Shown: piece by piece, positions 1-8,938 of the stretch
How positions within the stretch are numbered: position 1 is the stretch's first letter
Layout of the letters: the number at the start of each line of letters is the position of its first letter
From: Pseudomonas tolaasii NCPPB 2192
Lineage (GTDB): Bacteria; Pseudomonadota; Gammaproteobacteria; Pseudomonadales; Pseudomonadaceae
Reading direction: 5' to 3'
Assembly (NCBI RefSeq): GCF_002813445.1
Contig: NZ_PHHD01000001.1
Location: forward strand, 6,076,001-6,140,000
DNA: 64,000 nt
Notes under the pieces: model-generated
Databases searched by the model: none
What the model was told of the DNA's origin: nothing
What the model saw: the letters and a program-made list of their open reading frames with translations, nothing else
Made by a program: the position numbers and the translations under genes

Positions 1-287
1 ACCAGGTGAATAGCATTCGAGTGGACACACGGATGATCATCCGAGGCCTGCGCGAAACCTTTGCTGGGACTACCAATATCTCAGTTCTAGACACCGTAGT
101 TCCAGACCGAGTGGCGTATCTCAATGCCGCCTCCCTTGGCCTACCGGTCCACCGAATCGAGACGCGCCAGTCACGCGAACGACGCTCGCCATCCGCGATG
201 GAAACCATGCAAGCGCTGGCCATTGAGCTATTCCCGGACTGGCACAAAGCGATCTCTTCGGTAAGCCGATGCGCGGAGGTTCAATGA
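1..287 (+). CDS. ParA/Soj-type partition ATPase, C-terminal end only (partial)
   Basis: This reading frame is open to the left edge, so only about the last 95 residues are seen. The translated end resembles the C-terminal third of chromosome- and plasmid-partition ParA ATPases (a segment ending AYLNAASLGLPVHRIE, followed by a C-terminal helix with FPDWH). The Walker motifs would lie to the left of the window. The gene directly precedes a small ORF and a ParB-like gene, the usual order at the left of PFGI-1/PAPI-1-type conjugative elements, where ParA and ParB stabilise the excised circle. The GTG at position 6 is probably an internal codon. Confidence 0.75.
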   Translation, partial: QVNSIRVDTRMIIRGLRETFAGTTNISVLDTVVPDRVAYLNAASLGLPVHRIETRQSRERRSPSAMETMQALAIELFPDWHKAISSVSRCAEVQ

Positions 288-580
288 GACAAGTCACCCA
301 ACTGGCACTTCTCACCCCGTCATTGTGTTTGATCGATCTTGAGGCCAACCGTTTGGCTAGGAGTTCTCTGATGTTGGATCAACTTCCCATCATCGTTCCA
401 CCGTCCACTCAACCACACCACCCGCCTTGTGAGGAGTACTGCACCGTGGTCTTTCGCCTGCAGGGTGGGCGCTCGGCTATGGGCTGGTTCCTCGCAGAAC
501 TCTCTCGGCATTTCGAAGGTTCGGGTACTGCCGAGATCGTCAAGTTCGAGGTCGGTGACCATTTGCGCAACCGGCGTTAA
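284..580 (+). CDS. Small hypothetical protein between parA and parB
   Basis: A 98-residue protein of unknown function. The start is well supported: GGAGG lies 4-5 nt upstream and the ATG overlaps the parA stop as ATGA, so translation is probably coupled. An in-frame upstream start at 269 is less likely. The protein has no recognised domain; it is rich in Leu, Pro and His in the first half (a His-Pro run near residues 48-53) and has two cysteines close together (residues 54-58). It ends 14 nt before parB and is probably co-transcribed with both partition genes. Confidence 0.6.
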   Translation: MRQVTQLALLTPSLCLIDLEANRLARSSLMLDQLPIIVPPSTQPHHPPCEEYCTVVFRLQGGRSAMGWFLAELSRHFEGSGTAEIVKFEVGDHLRNRR

Positions 581-594
581 CTGAGGTTGTTCAG

Positions 595-2181
595 ATGAAG
601 AAGCTCAGTCAGGAGCAGATCACCGGCAAGCTGCACCAGGACCACTTCCCTCGGGGCCCGGAGCTGGAGCGGCTGTCCGATCCACTCATCGACACGCCCA
701 TGCTGGTCACGCTGGAGCAGTTGCGGCCCTACGAACACAACCCGCGCTTCATCCGTAATCCGCTGTACGACGACATCAAGGCGTCGATCCGTGAGCGCGG
801 ACTGGATCAACCCCCACCGATTACCCGCCGCCCGGGCGAATCCTATTTCATCATCCGCAACGGCGGTAATACACGCTTGGCAATTCTCGGCGAGCTGTGG
901 CAGGAAACCCGCGACGAGCGTTTCTTTCGCATTCATTGCCTGTTCCGACCTTGGAGCAATGAAATCACCGCCCTACTCGGCCATCTGGCCGAAAGCGATC
1001 TGCACGGCCAACTCACCTTCATCGAACGGGCTCTGGCGGTAGCCAAGCTCAAAACCATGCTCGAAGCAGAGGGAGCGCTGCTCTCGCAACGTGAGTTGGC
1101 AGGACATCTTGCCGCTGGAGGCTATCCGATTTCGCAGTCGCACATCAGCCGAATGCTGGACACCCTCGAACACTTATTGCCCGCCATTCCACAAACCCTG
1201 TATGCCGGTTTGGGCAAACCTCAAATAGAGCGCCTGATCGGTCTACGTAGCCAGGCTGAACGAACCTGGAACCGCTATCCAACCGCCCCCATTGCGTTCA
1301 CCGATTTTTGGTTCGATACACTGGGTTACTTTGATGCCGAACCCGAGTCATTCGATCTTGAGCAGCTCCAGGATGAACTGCTCGAACGCATGAGCCGCTT
1401 GCTCGGACAGTCCTACCGTATGTTGGCCCTGGAGCTGAGCGATACCCAGCGAGTCATCTCAACGCCGGGCATCGTCGTGACTACACCCTCAGAGAATAGC
1501 CATCTGCCGAGCGTTGATGTCGCCGCGGCAGGACCTCCCTCCTCCGAGCTCCATCCCAAATCAACTGAGACTGGGCCCCATACCGAACCCACGCTAGAAG
1601 AGCCGCTCACACCGCCAGAAACGAAGGTCGTATCAGCGGTCAGTCTTCCATCACGCGTTCAACAGATCCGTGAACAGATCGATCGCGAGACCGCCACCGA
1701 CGCGGCATCTTCGGTCGACACCTATGCGATCGACGACATCTGGACTATCGCACCAGCACTGGATAGCCCCGAACAACTGCGATCCGCCATTGCCAAACTG
1801 GCGCGGGAAATGGCGGCCTATGCTGGACATCCCGAGAGCATCATCGATCAGAAGCTTGGCTTGGGCTTCGCCCTGAACATCGAGCGAGTTGATCTTGCAG
1901 CGCCGCGCACGGCCGGCGTTCACTTATTGCTCCTGGCCCTGCTGCGTGCTCAAGACGAAGTGAACTGGGAGGATCGCAAGCAACTGCCTTCAGCCCTGTT
2001 CGGGCAGCTGCTGTTGGGGATCTATCAAATGCCGCTGACAGATCGTCCCGCCATGGATGTGGGACTGGAGCGATTGCCCGACAGTCTGCTCATCAAACTG
2101 TATCGCCTGATCCGCCTGGCCCGCCGCCTGATCGACTTAACGCTTAACCAGGAAGGCAACTCACCGAAGGAGCTGCTATGA
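595..2181 (+). CDS. parB: ParB-like partition protein of the ICE (TIGR03764-like)
   Basis: A 528-residue ParB/Spo0J-type protein. The N-terminal ParB domain (about residues 30-110) shows the expected LEQLRPYEHNPR and IIRNGGNTRLAIL segments; the second corresponds to the GxxRxxA nucleotide-binding box of ParB clamps, here as GGNTRLA. A helix-turn-helix-like region follows around residues 160-200 (SQRELA, SQSHISRML). A long Pro/Ser/Thr-rich linker (about 290-360) precedes a C-terminal helical domain. The length is much greater than plasmid ParB (about 300 residues) but is normal for the PFGI-1-class ICE version. It works with the upstream ParA to retain the element. Its end overlaps the next gene by 4 nt. 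Confidence 0.88.
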   Translation: MKKLSQEQITGKLHQDHFPRGPELERLSDPLIDTPMLVTLEQLRPYEHNPRFIRNPLYDDIKASIRERGLDQPPPITRRPGESYFIIRNGGNTRLAILGELWQETRDERFFRIHCLFRPWSNEITALLGHLAESDLHGQLTFIERALAVAKLKTMLEAEGALLSQRELAGHLAAGGYPISQSHISRMLDTLEHLLPAIPQTLYAGLGKPQIERLIGLRSQAERTWNRYPTAPIAFTDFWFDTLGYFDAEPESFDLEQLQDELLERMSRLLGQSYRMLALELSDTQRVISTPGIVVTTPSENSHLPSVDVAAAGPPSSELHPKSTETGPHTEPTLEEPLTPPETKVVSAVSLPSRVQQIREQIDRETATDAASSVDTYAIDDIWTIAPALDSPEQLRSAIAKLAREMAAYAGHPESIIDQKLGLGFALNIERVDLAAPRTAGVHLLLLALLRAQDEVNWEDRKQLPSALFGQLLLGIYQMPLTDRPAMDVGLERLPDSLLIKLYRLIRLARRLIDLTLNQEGNSPKELL

Positions 2182-2726
2182 ATCCGTCTTTCAATGTGCT
2201 CAACCAAGCCATGCTTACCCAGGTGCTACACGAGTTGCGCCAGGGCAACCTGCAGCGCTGCAAAGCACTTGGACTGGGTGAGGACGACATCTACCTGTTG
2301 CAATCTTTACCGCCCACCACCCTGTCACGCCTGGCCCATGCCGCCGTACCATGGGTAGAGGTCAAGATCGACTCGCCGGTGCTGCACCGGTTGATCGAAC
2401 AAGCCGAACGCGACGAACAGAACGAGCGCTTGATCAACCGCGCGCTCAAGTTAGGCGCCAGCAGCACAATCATGTATCACTACTTCGGCTTGGCGCATTC
2501 GGAAACCGCCCTGCGTCGACGTCTGCTCAAGATAGAAACCCGTAAGGGCCGCCCTCAGCATTTGAGCGAAGCCCAGGAACATGCGCTCTGGCAGCGATGG
2601 TGCCAGCTACGCACTCAAGACGGTACCGAGGATCAGCTCGACGCCATGATGCTGCTGGCCCAAGAACAGCAGATCAGCTTGACCATCGTCTGGCAGCAGA
2701 TCAACCAGTACAGCAACGGAACATGA
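2178..2726 (+). CDS. DUF2857-type ICE protein
   Basis: A 182-residue protein recognised as the DUF2857 type found next to parB in this ICE class. The middle and C-terminal parts (about residues 65-150) look helical, with possible helix-turn-helix character (SSTIMYHYFGLAHSETALRR), so a DNA-binding or regulatory role is plausible but not shown. It starts with ATGA overlapping the parB stop, and its own stop overlaps the next ATG, so it sits in a tightly coupled operon. The assignment rests on family context as much as on sequence. Confidence 0.7.
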   Translation: MNPSFNVLNQAMLTQVLHELRQGNLQRCKALGLGEDDIYLLQSLPPTTLSRLAHAAVPWVEVKIDSPVLHRLIEQAERDEQNERLINRALKLGASSTIMYHYFGLAHSETALRRRLLKIETRKGRPQHLSEAQEHALWQRWCQLRTQDGTEDQLDAMMLLAQEQQISLTIVWQQINQYSNGT

Positions 2727-3907
2727 ACCCTGCACCTTCCAGTCGCTGGCAGCGTGTTCTGCAGCAATGCACCCAGCAGCTTAGTGAACGCTGGCCCGCA
2801 CGCCCCACCACTGAACAACCCTCCAACCAGGCCCTGCAGGCGGGCTTTTTGTTCAGTGGCCAATCTCACGAAGTCGTGCTACGTCGGCTGATGTTGGATA
2901 ATCGGCTGACGCCATTGGAACGGAATGCCTGGCAGGTGTTTCGGCTCATGCTGCACGGTCAGGGCGTGGTCACACCGCGCTATGAGGATTTGCAGCCTTA
3001 CCTATCAAGCGTGCCCTACGGAGCGTCAGCGTCCCGTGAAACCATTTCTCGGGTGTTGACGATGCTCAGGTTAACGCGCTGGCTCAGTTTGGTGAGTCGC
3101 GGACGCGATCAGCTCAGCGGACGTCTTCAAGGTTCGCTGTACGTTCTGCACGATGAGCCGTTAACCCCCGCCGAAGCCATGGAACTGGATCAGGATTACC
3201 TGGCGCTGGTCGGACATGCCCTCGGTCATGCCACCAAGGCGGTACGTATTGTCGCCCAGCACGTTGTGGAGGAAGTCCGCCAAGACACGAATATTGATCG
3301 GGATCGATTACCGACGCGGCTCGACAGTTGGGGCGGACTTTGGGCGCAGCAAGGATTGGATCCGGAAACCGATGCCGCTCTGCACGATTCCGAACCGGGA
3401 GAAAATTCCCTCGTTCGGAATCGTGCAGATCCTTGTTCGGAATCCAAACCAGGCGTGAACGCCAGTGTTTCCGGCAGCGTTCGGAATCCGAACGGCGCCT
3501 GTACTGTATTAAAAGAAAGAATAAGTACTGTAACGCGCGCGACTCCACCAGTGGATAACCTTCACTGGCCCGAGCCGCTGCATCTAAGTCCAAGTGAGCG
3601 TAAAGCCGTCGCCGTGGCGCTGAACAAGCTCAGCCCAGCGGATCGGCAGGCAGTCCTTAACGAAGCGGGGGCACGCTGTGCGGCTGGTGGTATACGCAAG
3701 CCAGCGGCCTATCTGATGGGCTTGGCCCAGCGTGCGCTGAAGGGTGACTTTCGGCCTTGGGCAAGTCAGGCCGAACCATCACCCATCGCAGAGCCGTCCC
3801 CACCAGCCCCTTCGCGGACGTCTCGAAAAAAGGGCGAACCTGCATCAGCCGTCGCTCAAGCGTGCCTGAATGAGCTGCGCCAACTGCGTGGAGGGAGTGG
3901 ACGTTAG
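2723..3907 (+). CDS. STY4528-like ICE replication protein
   Basis: A 394-residue protein of the STY4528 (pathogenicity-island replication protein) type. The ATG overlaps the previous stop (ATGA); a longer in-frame version from 2597 would overlap the upstream gene by 130 nt and is rejected. The first about 170 residues contain a segment suggestive of a winged helix (ASRETISRVLTMLRLTRWLS), consistent with a replication initiator. A low-complexity segment follows (about 205-265), then a C-terminal helical domain (LSPSERKAVAVALNKLSPADR) and a basic tail. DNA binding and replication function are inferred from the family, not demonstrated here. Confidence 0.72.
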   Translation: MNPAPSSRWQRVLQQCTQQLSERWPARPTTEQPSNQALQAGFLFSGQSHEVVLRRLMLDNRLTPLERNAWQVFRLMLHGQGVVTPRYEDLQPYLSSVPYGASASRETISRVLTMLRLTRWLSLVSRGRDQLSGRLQGSLYVLHDEPLTPAEAMELDQDYLALVGHALGHATKAVRIVAQHVVEEVRQDTNIDRDRLPTRLDSWGGLWAQQGLDPETDAALHDSEPGENSLVRNRADPCSESKPGVNASVSGSVRNPNGACTVLKERISTVTRATPPVDNLHWPEPLHLSPSERKAVAVALNKLSPADRQAVLNEAGARCAAGGIRKPAAYLMGLAQRALKGDFRPWASQAEPSPIAEPSPPAPSRTSRKKGEPASAVAQACLNELRQLRGGSGR

Positions 3908-3909
3908 TA

Positions 3910-3934
3910 GATTTGATGCCAGTGGCATCAAATC
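3910..3934. promoter_or_regulatory. Perfect 11-bp inverted repeat (possible operator)
   Basis: Two perfect 11-nt arms (GATTTGATGCC and its complement) are separated by AGT just downstream of the STY4528-like gene. No T-run follows, so it does not look like a Rho-independent terminator. It lies in the 220-nt gap before the TIGR03761-like gene and could be an operator or protein-binding site for that operon. Confidence 0.45.
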
Positions 3935-4128
3935 CATGGAGTTCCACTCTACGAACACATCGGAGCAAACGATGAAACTTTTAGGGAAAAGCCGGTCCCC
4001 CCTCCCCACTGACGTCGCCATAGTTAGCCCTCTTAAACCAAATCGAACAGACCGCATTCAGCTTTTTGGCTGCCCTTGACCCTCATCTGTCGCAACGTTC
4101 CCGTCCAAGCTTCTGTGAGGACAACACC

Positions 4129-4884
4129 GTGGCCGATCACTACCAACTCAACCTGGGTTCATTGCGCAGCAGTATCACCCTTACCCTGCACACTCACCAC
4201 GCCGCCCGCATCTGGCAAGGTCGGACCGCACGTGAAGGTGCCCACTCGATCATGGGCATGGCGGGCTACATCAGTGTCACCAACCTGATCAAACAAACCG
4301 CGGCCCAAGACGACCCCTATGCCGACTGGGCTATCGTGCAACTCGAAGAAAAACTCATACAGGCCAAGGCTGGGATGTTAGAACTGAGCCAACAGCTGGA
4401 TCGGATCAGGCAGGATCTGCCGACACAGATCGACATGGGCGACAACCTCAACATCCACCCCGTCACCTTGCCGTTGTACATCGGTAGCCAGCTGGGCTTT
4501 CTCGCGGTCTACCTGCTGACCGACTACGACACTCTGGTGCGCCGGACCCTATTGGCCCATCACACCGCCCTGATCGGCCGCATCGATATGGAAGCCTGGA
4601 TCGACGACGGCGCCCATCTACTGCGTAGCCTGTTTGGTCAGACACAGCGCTACCGGCATGCCGGCGTCACCCGTGATGACATGGCGGCGAACAACGCCCG
4701 TGCCCTGGCGGCCATCGATAAATTGGGTTTGCCCCCCATGGATATACTTGAGGGTCATCGACGCTCCCAGTTCGCGCCGCCGATCACTCGGCGTGGTGCG
4801 GTGGCAGTGGATGACGCTGAAGCGTTGGCAGAGCAAGCGAGAGAGCTAGCTGCGACAGTGGATGAGCCGGAGGACGAAGCATGA
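4129..4884 (+). CDS. TIGR03761-like integrating conjugative element protein (PFL_4669 type)
   Basis: A 251-residue protein of the PFL_4669 family conserved in PFGI-1-class ICEs, function unknown. I place the start at GTG 4129 because GTGAGG lies 8 nt upstream and the family begins close to the conserved region (YQLNLGSLRSSITLTLHTHH). A TTG at 4066 would add 21 residues without a ribosome site. The centre contains a hydrophobic helix (GSQLGFLAVYLLTDYD, about 122-137), and the C-terminus is acidic. It overlaps the following DUF3158 gene by 4 nt, and SSB and topoisomerase III follow, so a DNA-processing role is likely by context. Confidence 0.78.
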   Translation: MADHYQLNLGSLRSSITLTLHTHHAARIWQGRTAREGAHSIMGMAGYISVTNLIKQTAAQDDPYADWAIVQLEEKLIQAKAGMLELSQQLDRIRQDLPTQIDMGDNLNIHPVTLPLYIGSQLGFLAVYLLTDYDTLVRRTLLAHHTALIGRIDMEAWIDDGAHLLRSLFGQTQRYRHAGVTRDDMAANNARALAAIDKLGLPPMDILEGHRRSQFAPPITRRGAVAVDDAEALAEQARELAATVDEPEDEA

Positions 4885-5399
4885 ATCTCATGATCCCGGC
4901 TCAACCAATGCCCTTCGAAGTGTTGACACCGGATGCCTATCGACAGCTCGAACACGCCGCCTCCCTAAAAGGCCTTTTAAAACCATTTAAGGGTAAGGGG
5001 GAGTTGGAGCAACTGGCACAGGTGGCGAGGGAAATCGAGGCGCAGTTACGTCACCTGATGGAGGCTGTGGTGCAGCAGGCCGGACAGCCCCCTTACTCGC
5101 TGCTGGACATTCGTTTAGTGCTGCAGAACACCAGCGCAGGCAGCACCTTTTTGCGTTGGCGCACCCGTGACTTCGCCCGTATGGGGGTTGCGGTCTGGGA
5201 ACGCCAGGTCTGCAACAAAGCCCTGCCGCAGGCCGTACGCGAGAGATTGCACCGTTTCGAATGCGATCGCATTGCACTGAACCTGCAGATGAGCGTGGTG
5301 CACTCGCTCTACCGCCAGGCCACGACCTGCGCGATCAAAATGGACAGCGCCGAGCGGCTGCTGCGCCAGTTCACACCCGCAGTGGAGGTATCACAATGA
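4881..5399 (+). CDS. DUF3158-type ICE protein
   Basis: A 172-residue, mostly helical protein of the DUF3158 type. It has no catalytic motif that I recognise. The conserved core runs from about residue 60 to 165 and includes STFLRWRTRDFARMGVAVWE. It is translationally coupled on both sides (ATGA overlaps with the TIGR03761-like gene and with ssb). DUF3158 genes are regularly found just before ssb in this ICE class; the function is unknown. Confidence 0.72.
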   Translation: MNLMIPAQPMPFEVLTPDAYRQLEHAASLKGLLKPFKGKGELEQLAQVAREIEAQLRHLMEAVVQQAGQPPYSLLDIRLVLQNTSAGSTFLRWRTRDFARMGVAVWERQVCNKALPQAVRERLHRFECDRIALNLQMSVVHSLYRQATTCAIKMDSAERLLRQFTPAVEVSQ

Positions 5400-5851
5400 G
5401 TACTTTTTTCGTCGGTGAAGGCAATATCGGCAGTGCGCCGGAGTTCCAGGAGTTCGCCTCAGGCAATGACGAGCCACGGCGCTTGCTGCGGCTGAATGTG
5501 TATTTCGACAATCCCGTGCCACGCGAGGGCAGCTATGAAGATCGAGGCGGCTATTGGGCGCCGGTTGAGCTCTGGCACCGCGAGGCTGAACACTGGAGCA
5601 CGCTGTATCAAAAGGGTATGCGCGTGCTGGTCGAAGGTCGTACGGTGCGTGATGAGTGGGAGGACAGCGAAGACAATGCGCGGGTGACCTTCAAGATCGA
5701 GGCCCGTCGAGTCGGCATCCTGCCTCACCGAGTGCACAGCGTGGTCATGCGGGAGCGCTCCAGTGAACCGACGGCCTCTCAAAATACAGAGCAGGCCAGT
5801 TCACCGGCGTCGAAATCCAAGAAACGCAGAGAGCCACCACCTACGGACTGA
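5396..5851 (+). CDS. ssb: ICE single-stranded DNA-binding protein
   Basis: A 151-residue SSB-like OB-fold protein. The pattern of short beta-strands (FFVGEGNIGSAPE, then RLNVYFDNP, WAPVELWHREAEHWSTLYQKGMRVLVEGR) matches single-strand binding proteins of ICEs. The Ser/Lys-rich tail (residues 122-151) lacks the acidic DDDxPF tip of cellular SSB, so it probably does not recruit the host SSB interactome in the usual way. Start ATG 5396 overlaps the DUF3158 stop. It likely coats transferred single strands and works with the following topoisomerase III. Confidence 0.85.
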   Translation: MSTFFVGEGNIGSAPEFQEFASGNDEPRRLLRLNVYFDNPVPREGSYEDRGGYWAPVELWHREAEHWSTLYQKGMRVLVEGRTVRDEWEDSEDNARVTFKIEARRVGILPHRVHSVVMRERSSEPTASQNTEQASSPASKSKKRREPPPTD

Positions 5852-5989
5852 CGGACATCAGGCATAAAAATTGCACCTCCACACGAAGTTGCTGGCGTGT
5901 TATTACGCGCTGCTCGTGAAGCTCCACACTGCCGACAAACTGCAATGGGCTAGCAGCCTCGGACCATTCAAGCATGCCCTCACCGACTA

Positions 5990-6022
5990 ATATGAGGAAC
6001 CTGCCATTCAGGTTTCTCATAT
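5990..6022 (+). promoter_or_regulatory. Long hairpin in the leader of topB
   Basis: A 14-bp stem with one G-T pair (arms 5990-6003 and 6009-6022) and the five-nucleotide loop CCATT lies 55 nt upstream of the topB start. A T-run does not follow, so a simple terminator is unlikely. It may be a leader structure or a binding site. The rest of the 225-nt gap between ssb and topB shows no gene. Confidence 0.45.
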
Positions 6023-6076
6023 CCCGTCACTGCTGTTTCCAATAACGCTGCTCCGAACTCAATCTGGAGCAGTTCT

Positions 6077-8044
6077 ATGCGTCTCTTCCTCTGCGAGAAA
6101 CCTTCCCAGGGTCGGGACATTGCCAAAGTACTCGGGGCCACTCGGCGCGGTGATGGTTGCCTGATCGGCGCCGACTCCACTGTCACCTGGTGTATTGGCC
6201 ACTTGCTGGAGACAGCCCCACCTGAAGCTTATAGTGATCAGTACAAATCCTGGTCGCTGGATCATCTACCGATCATTCCCGTGCAGTGGCAGGTCGAGGT
6301 CAAATCCAAGACAGCGGCACAGTTCAAGGTCATCAAACGCCTGCTCAGTGACACTACCACCGTCATCATCGCGACCGACGCCGACCGCGAAGGTGAAATG
6401 ATTGCCCGCGAATTGCTGGAGCTTTGCAGGTATCGAGGACCCGTTCAGCGCCTCTGGTTGTCCGCCCTCAACGAGGCGTCGATTCGCAAAGCATTGTCCT
6501 CGCTGAAATCCGGTCAGGAGACCTTCCTGCTTTATCACTCCGCCCTCGCCCGCAGCCGCGCCGACTGGCTGATTGGCATGAACCTCAGTCGTTTATTTAC
6601 CCTTCTCGGTCGGCGGGCAGGCTACGATGGTGTATTGTCAGTTGGACGCGTCCAGACACCCACTTTACGTCTGGTGGTCGATCGGGATCGTGCGATTGCC
6701 GGCTTCGTCTCGGTGCCCTACTGGGACGTGGATGTGCACCTGTCCTCGATGGGCCAGCGATTCATCGCCTCGTGGTTACCGCCATGTTCAGGACGGGACG
6801 AGGCAGGTCGTTGCCTGCAGCAGGCGCTTGCCAGTCAGGCCGTCCAAGCGATCTCTAGCAGTAAGACCACCACAGTGGTCTCGCTGCAGACTGAGCACTC
6901 CCGCGAACCGCCGCCCCTGCCCTTCGACTTGAGCACACTGCAAGAAGTCTGCTCACGCAAGCTGGGACTCGGCGCTCAGGAAACCCTGAACATCGCCCAA
7001 ACCCTGTATGAAACCCACAAAGCCACCACCTACCCTCGCAGCGATTGCCGCTATTTGCCAGAGAATACGTTCAACGAGGCACCCACGGTACTTGATGCCC
7101 TGCTTAAAACGGATCCTACACTCAGAACTGCATTTGGGTGCCTGGATCGATCATTACGCTCCCGCGTATGGAACGATACCAAGGTCACCGCGCACCACGG
7201 CATCATTCCCACCACCGAGCCGGCAAACCTGGCGCGGATGTCCGAACAAGAACGCCATGTCCACGAACTGATCCGTAGCCACTACCTTGCGCAGTTTCTT
7301 CCGCATCATGAGTTTGATCGAACCCAGGTCGAACTGGAATGTGGCGAAGAACGTTTGACCGCCGTCGGCAAACAGATCCTGATCCAGGGCTGGAAAGGCT
7401 TGCTCACCGACAACACCGAGGAGGATGAGCCCAGTCAAAAATCCCAAGTATTACCCATCTTGAAGCAGGGCACGCACTGCGCAGTGGACGATGCCGAACT
7501 CAAGTCCATGCGCACTGCCGCTCCCAAACCTCTTACCGAAGGCGATCTGATCAAGGCGATGAAAAACGTGGCCAAGCTGGTCAACGACCCACGCCTGAAA
7601 CAAAAACTTCGGGACACCACCGGTATCGGTACCGAAGCCACGCGAGCCGGCATCATCAAGGGGTTGATTGAACGCGGTTATTTGCTGAAGAAAAAACGCG
7701 CTTTAATGGCCTCCGCCGCGGCCCATACTCTGATCGAGGCGGTACCCGCTGCAGTCGCGGATCCGGGTATGACCGCGATCTGGGAACAGGCGCTGGACGA
7801 AATCGAAGCGGGACGTCTGACCCTGGATGCGTTCGTCGCGAAGCAGGCGAACTGGATTGCGCAGTTGGTCGCACACTACCGCTCGCTCACTTTGGCCATA
7901 GCGGGAGAAATGAGCCCGGACTGCCCCATGTGCAACGCCTCAATGCTCAGGCGAAAGGGAAAATCAGGTCCGTTCTGGTCATGCTCCCGCTATCCGGGTT
8001 GCAAGGGCACTGTGTCAATCAGTAAAGATACGCGTCGCTCTTGA
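6077..8044 (+). CDS. topB: Type IA DNA topoisomerase III
   Basis: A 655-residue topoisomerase III. The N-terminal Toprim domain is clear (MRLFLCEKPSQGRDIAKVLG at residues 1-20, then TDADREGEMIAREL with the acidic metal-binding residues near 99-110). The cleavage/strand-passage domain has SVGRVQTPTL, and the region around the active-site tyrosine is recognisable (ETHKATTYPRSDCRYL, near 310-330). A C-terminal zinc-ribbon-like module (CPMC and CSRYPGC, about 616-640) resembles the Zn fingers of topoisomerase I tails. ICE-encoded topoisomerases probably resolve catenanes during replication or transfer. Shortly upstream is ssb; a long non-coding leader follows downstream. Confidence 0.93.
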   Translation: MRLFLCEKPSQGRDIAKVLGATRRGDGCLIGADSTVTWCIGHLLETAPPEAYSDQYKSWSLDHLPIIPVQWQVEVKSKTAAQFKVIKRLLSDTTTVIIATDADREGEMIARELLELCRYRGPVQRLWLSALNEASIRKALSSLKSGQETFLLYHSALARSRADWLIGMNLSRLFTLLGRRAGYDGVLSVGRVQTPTLRLVVDRDRAIAGFVSVPYWDVDVHLSSMGQRFIASWLPPCSGRDEAGRCLQQALASQAVQAISSSKTTTVVSLQTEHSREPPPLPFDLSTLQEVCSRKLGLGAQETLNIAQTLYETHKATTYPRSDCRYLPENTFNEAPTVLDALLKTDPTLRTAFGCLDRSLRSRVWNDTKVTAHHGIIPTTEPANLARMSEQERHVHELIRSHYLAQFLPHHEFDRTQVELECGEERLTAVGKQILIQGWKGLLTDNTEEDEPSQKSQVLPILKQGTHCAVDDAELKSMRTAAPKPLTEGDLIKAMKNVAKLVNDPRLKQKLRDTTGIGTEATRAGIIKGLIERGYLLKKKRALMASAAAHTLIEAVPAAVADPGMTAIWEQALDEIEAGRLTLDAFVAKQANWIAQLVAHYRSLTLAIAGEMSPDCPMCNASMLRRKGKSGPFWSCSRYPGCKGTVSISKDTRRS

Positions 8045-8610
8045 TGTGCCATGAGACGATCATCATGAGAACGGTGAGTTCTCTGGCTTGACCTCGTCCC
8101 ACCCTCTCTGCTGTAGTGCCTCAGGATCATCGCCAACGGCGACCCAAGACCGACTCGCTCCGGGTAGTTCGGTCGGACTCCTTGAGTTCGGAGCCTTCTC
8201 TTCTGCGGGGTTTCGTTCCCGTTTTGTGCTCGACCTGATCGTGGTGGCGGATGACCACTGTTGCCTCTACCCGGCAATAGCGGTCATCCGCTTCGGCGAT
8301 CGTATTCAGTCCCGGAGCCCACCGGGGAAACACGGGGCACCCTTTGTGCGCGGATGCGTGCCAGCATGTTCCGACCCAGGCCACGACAAGGGTCGGTTGG
8401 CGAATCATGGCGCAGTTAAACCAAGTTTTGCGAGGAGCTTGTGACTGCGTAAGACCGTCAAAGGTGGCTTTTCTGTTCCTCGCCTGGCGCCTCGCCAGGC
8501 CTACTCTTCATTTTTTCATTCCAGTGACTGCTACCGTATTCCAGGCGTAAAAAATCGGGTGGCAGCGCCTTGACGCTCCCCTGTGACAGGCTTATACAAA
8601 AGGCGTGGTT
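8045..8610. other. Intergenic stretch with no supported gene
   Basis: The roughly 570 nt between topB and the structured element at 8611 hold several overlapping short open frames in both strands, none with a ribosome site or recognisable product. I see no clear terminator. It may contain the promoter for the downstream structured leader. Confidence 0.5.
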
Positions 8611-8730
8611 CGCTGTCGTTGACAGCCCAGCCCAGGTAGCTTGAACCTTCAAGGCTACGCCACGTTCGTGGTGGTTTACCCAAGTGCGATCAGCGTTCGG
8701 AAGCTCGCGCGATTACCGCTTCAGCGGTGA
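8611..8730 (+). ncRNA. Structured leader element, copy A (radC-RNA-motif-like)
   Basis: This stretch contains a series of short hairpins: GCTGTC/GACAGC (8612-8626), GTAGC/GCTAC (8636-8658), CCAC/GTGG (8660-8671) and ACCGC/GCGGT (8715-8728). A second copy with the same order exists at 32382-32505, with compensatory changes in at least two stems and identical loop or linker blocks (CCTTCAAGG, CCCAAGTGCGAT, AGCGTTCGG). The base-pair-preserving changes point to a functional structure. Setting and style fit the radC RNA motif, known from leaders of DNA-binding proteins in mobile elements, but I could not run a covariance search. Confidence 0.65.
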
Positions 8731-8938
8731 TGAATGCCCACTACCCATGCCTGCGGATCACCACCGCAGACGCTCCTCTTCTGCACAGCTATTCCTCCAG
8801 ACGCATCGTTCGGATCGTCATCGGCTTGCCGGTAGCGAGTCGTTCATTGCTCACCTTCACTTTACCCACCCTGACGGGGGCTCACTTCCCTCTTAGGGAT
8901 TGTGCGTCGCCGTTTTCCCTTGAAACAGGAGAACCACC

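Noticed and set aside
2597..2722. N-terminal extension of the STY4528-like protein
   Set aside because: It would overlap the DUF2857 gene by 130 nt; the ATG at 2723 overlaps the stop codon as in the neighbouring coupled genes.
4066..4128. N-terminal extension of the TIGR03761-like protein from a TTG
   Set aside because: No ribosome site before the TTG; the GTG at 4129 has GTGAGG at good distance and fits the family start.
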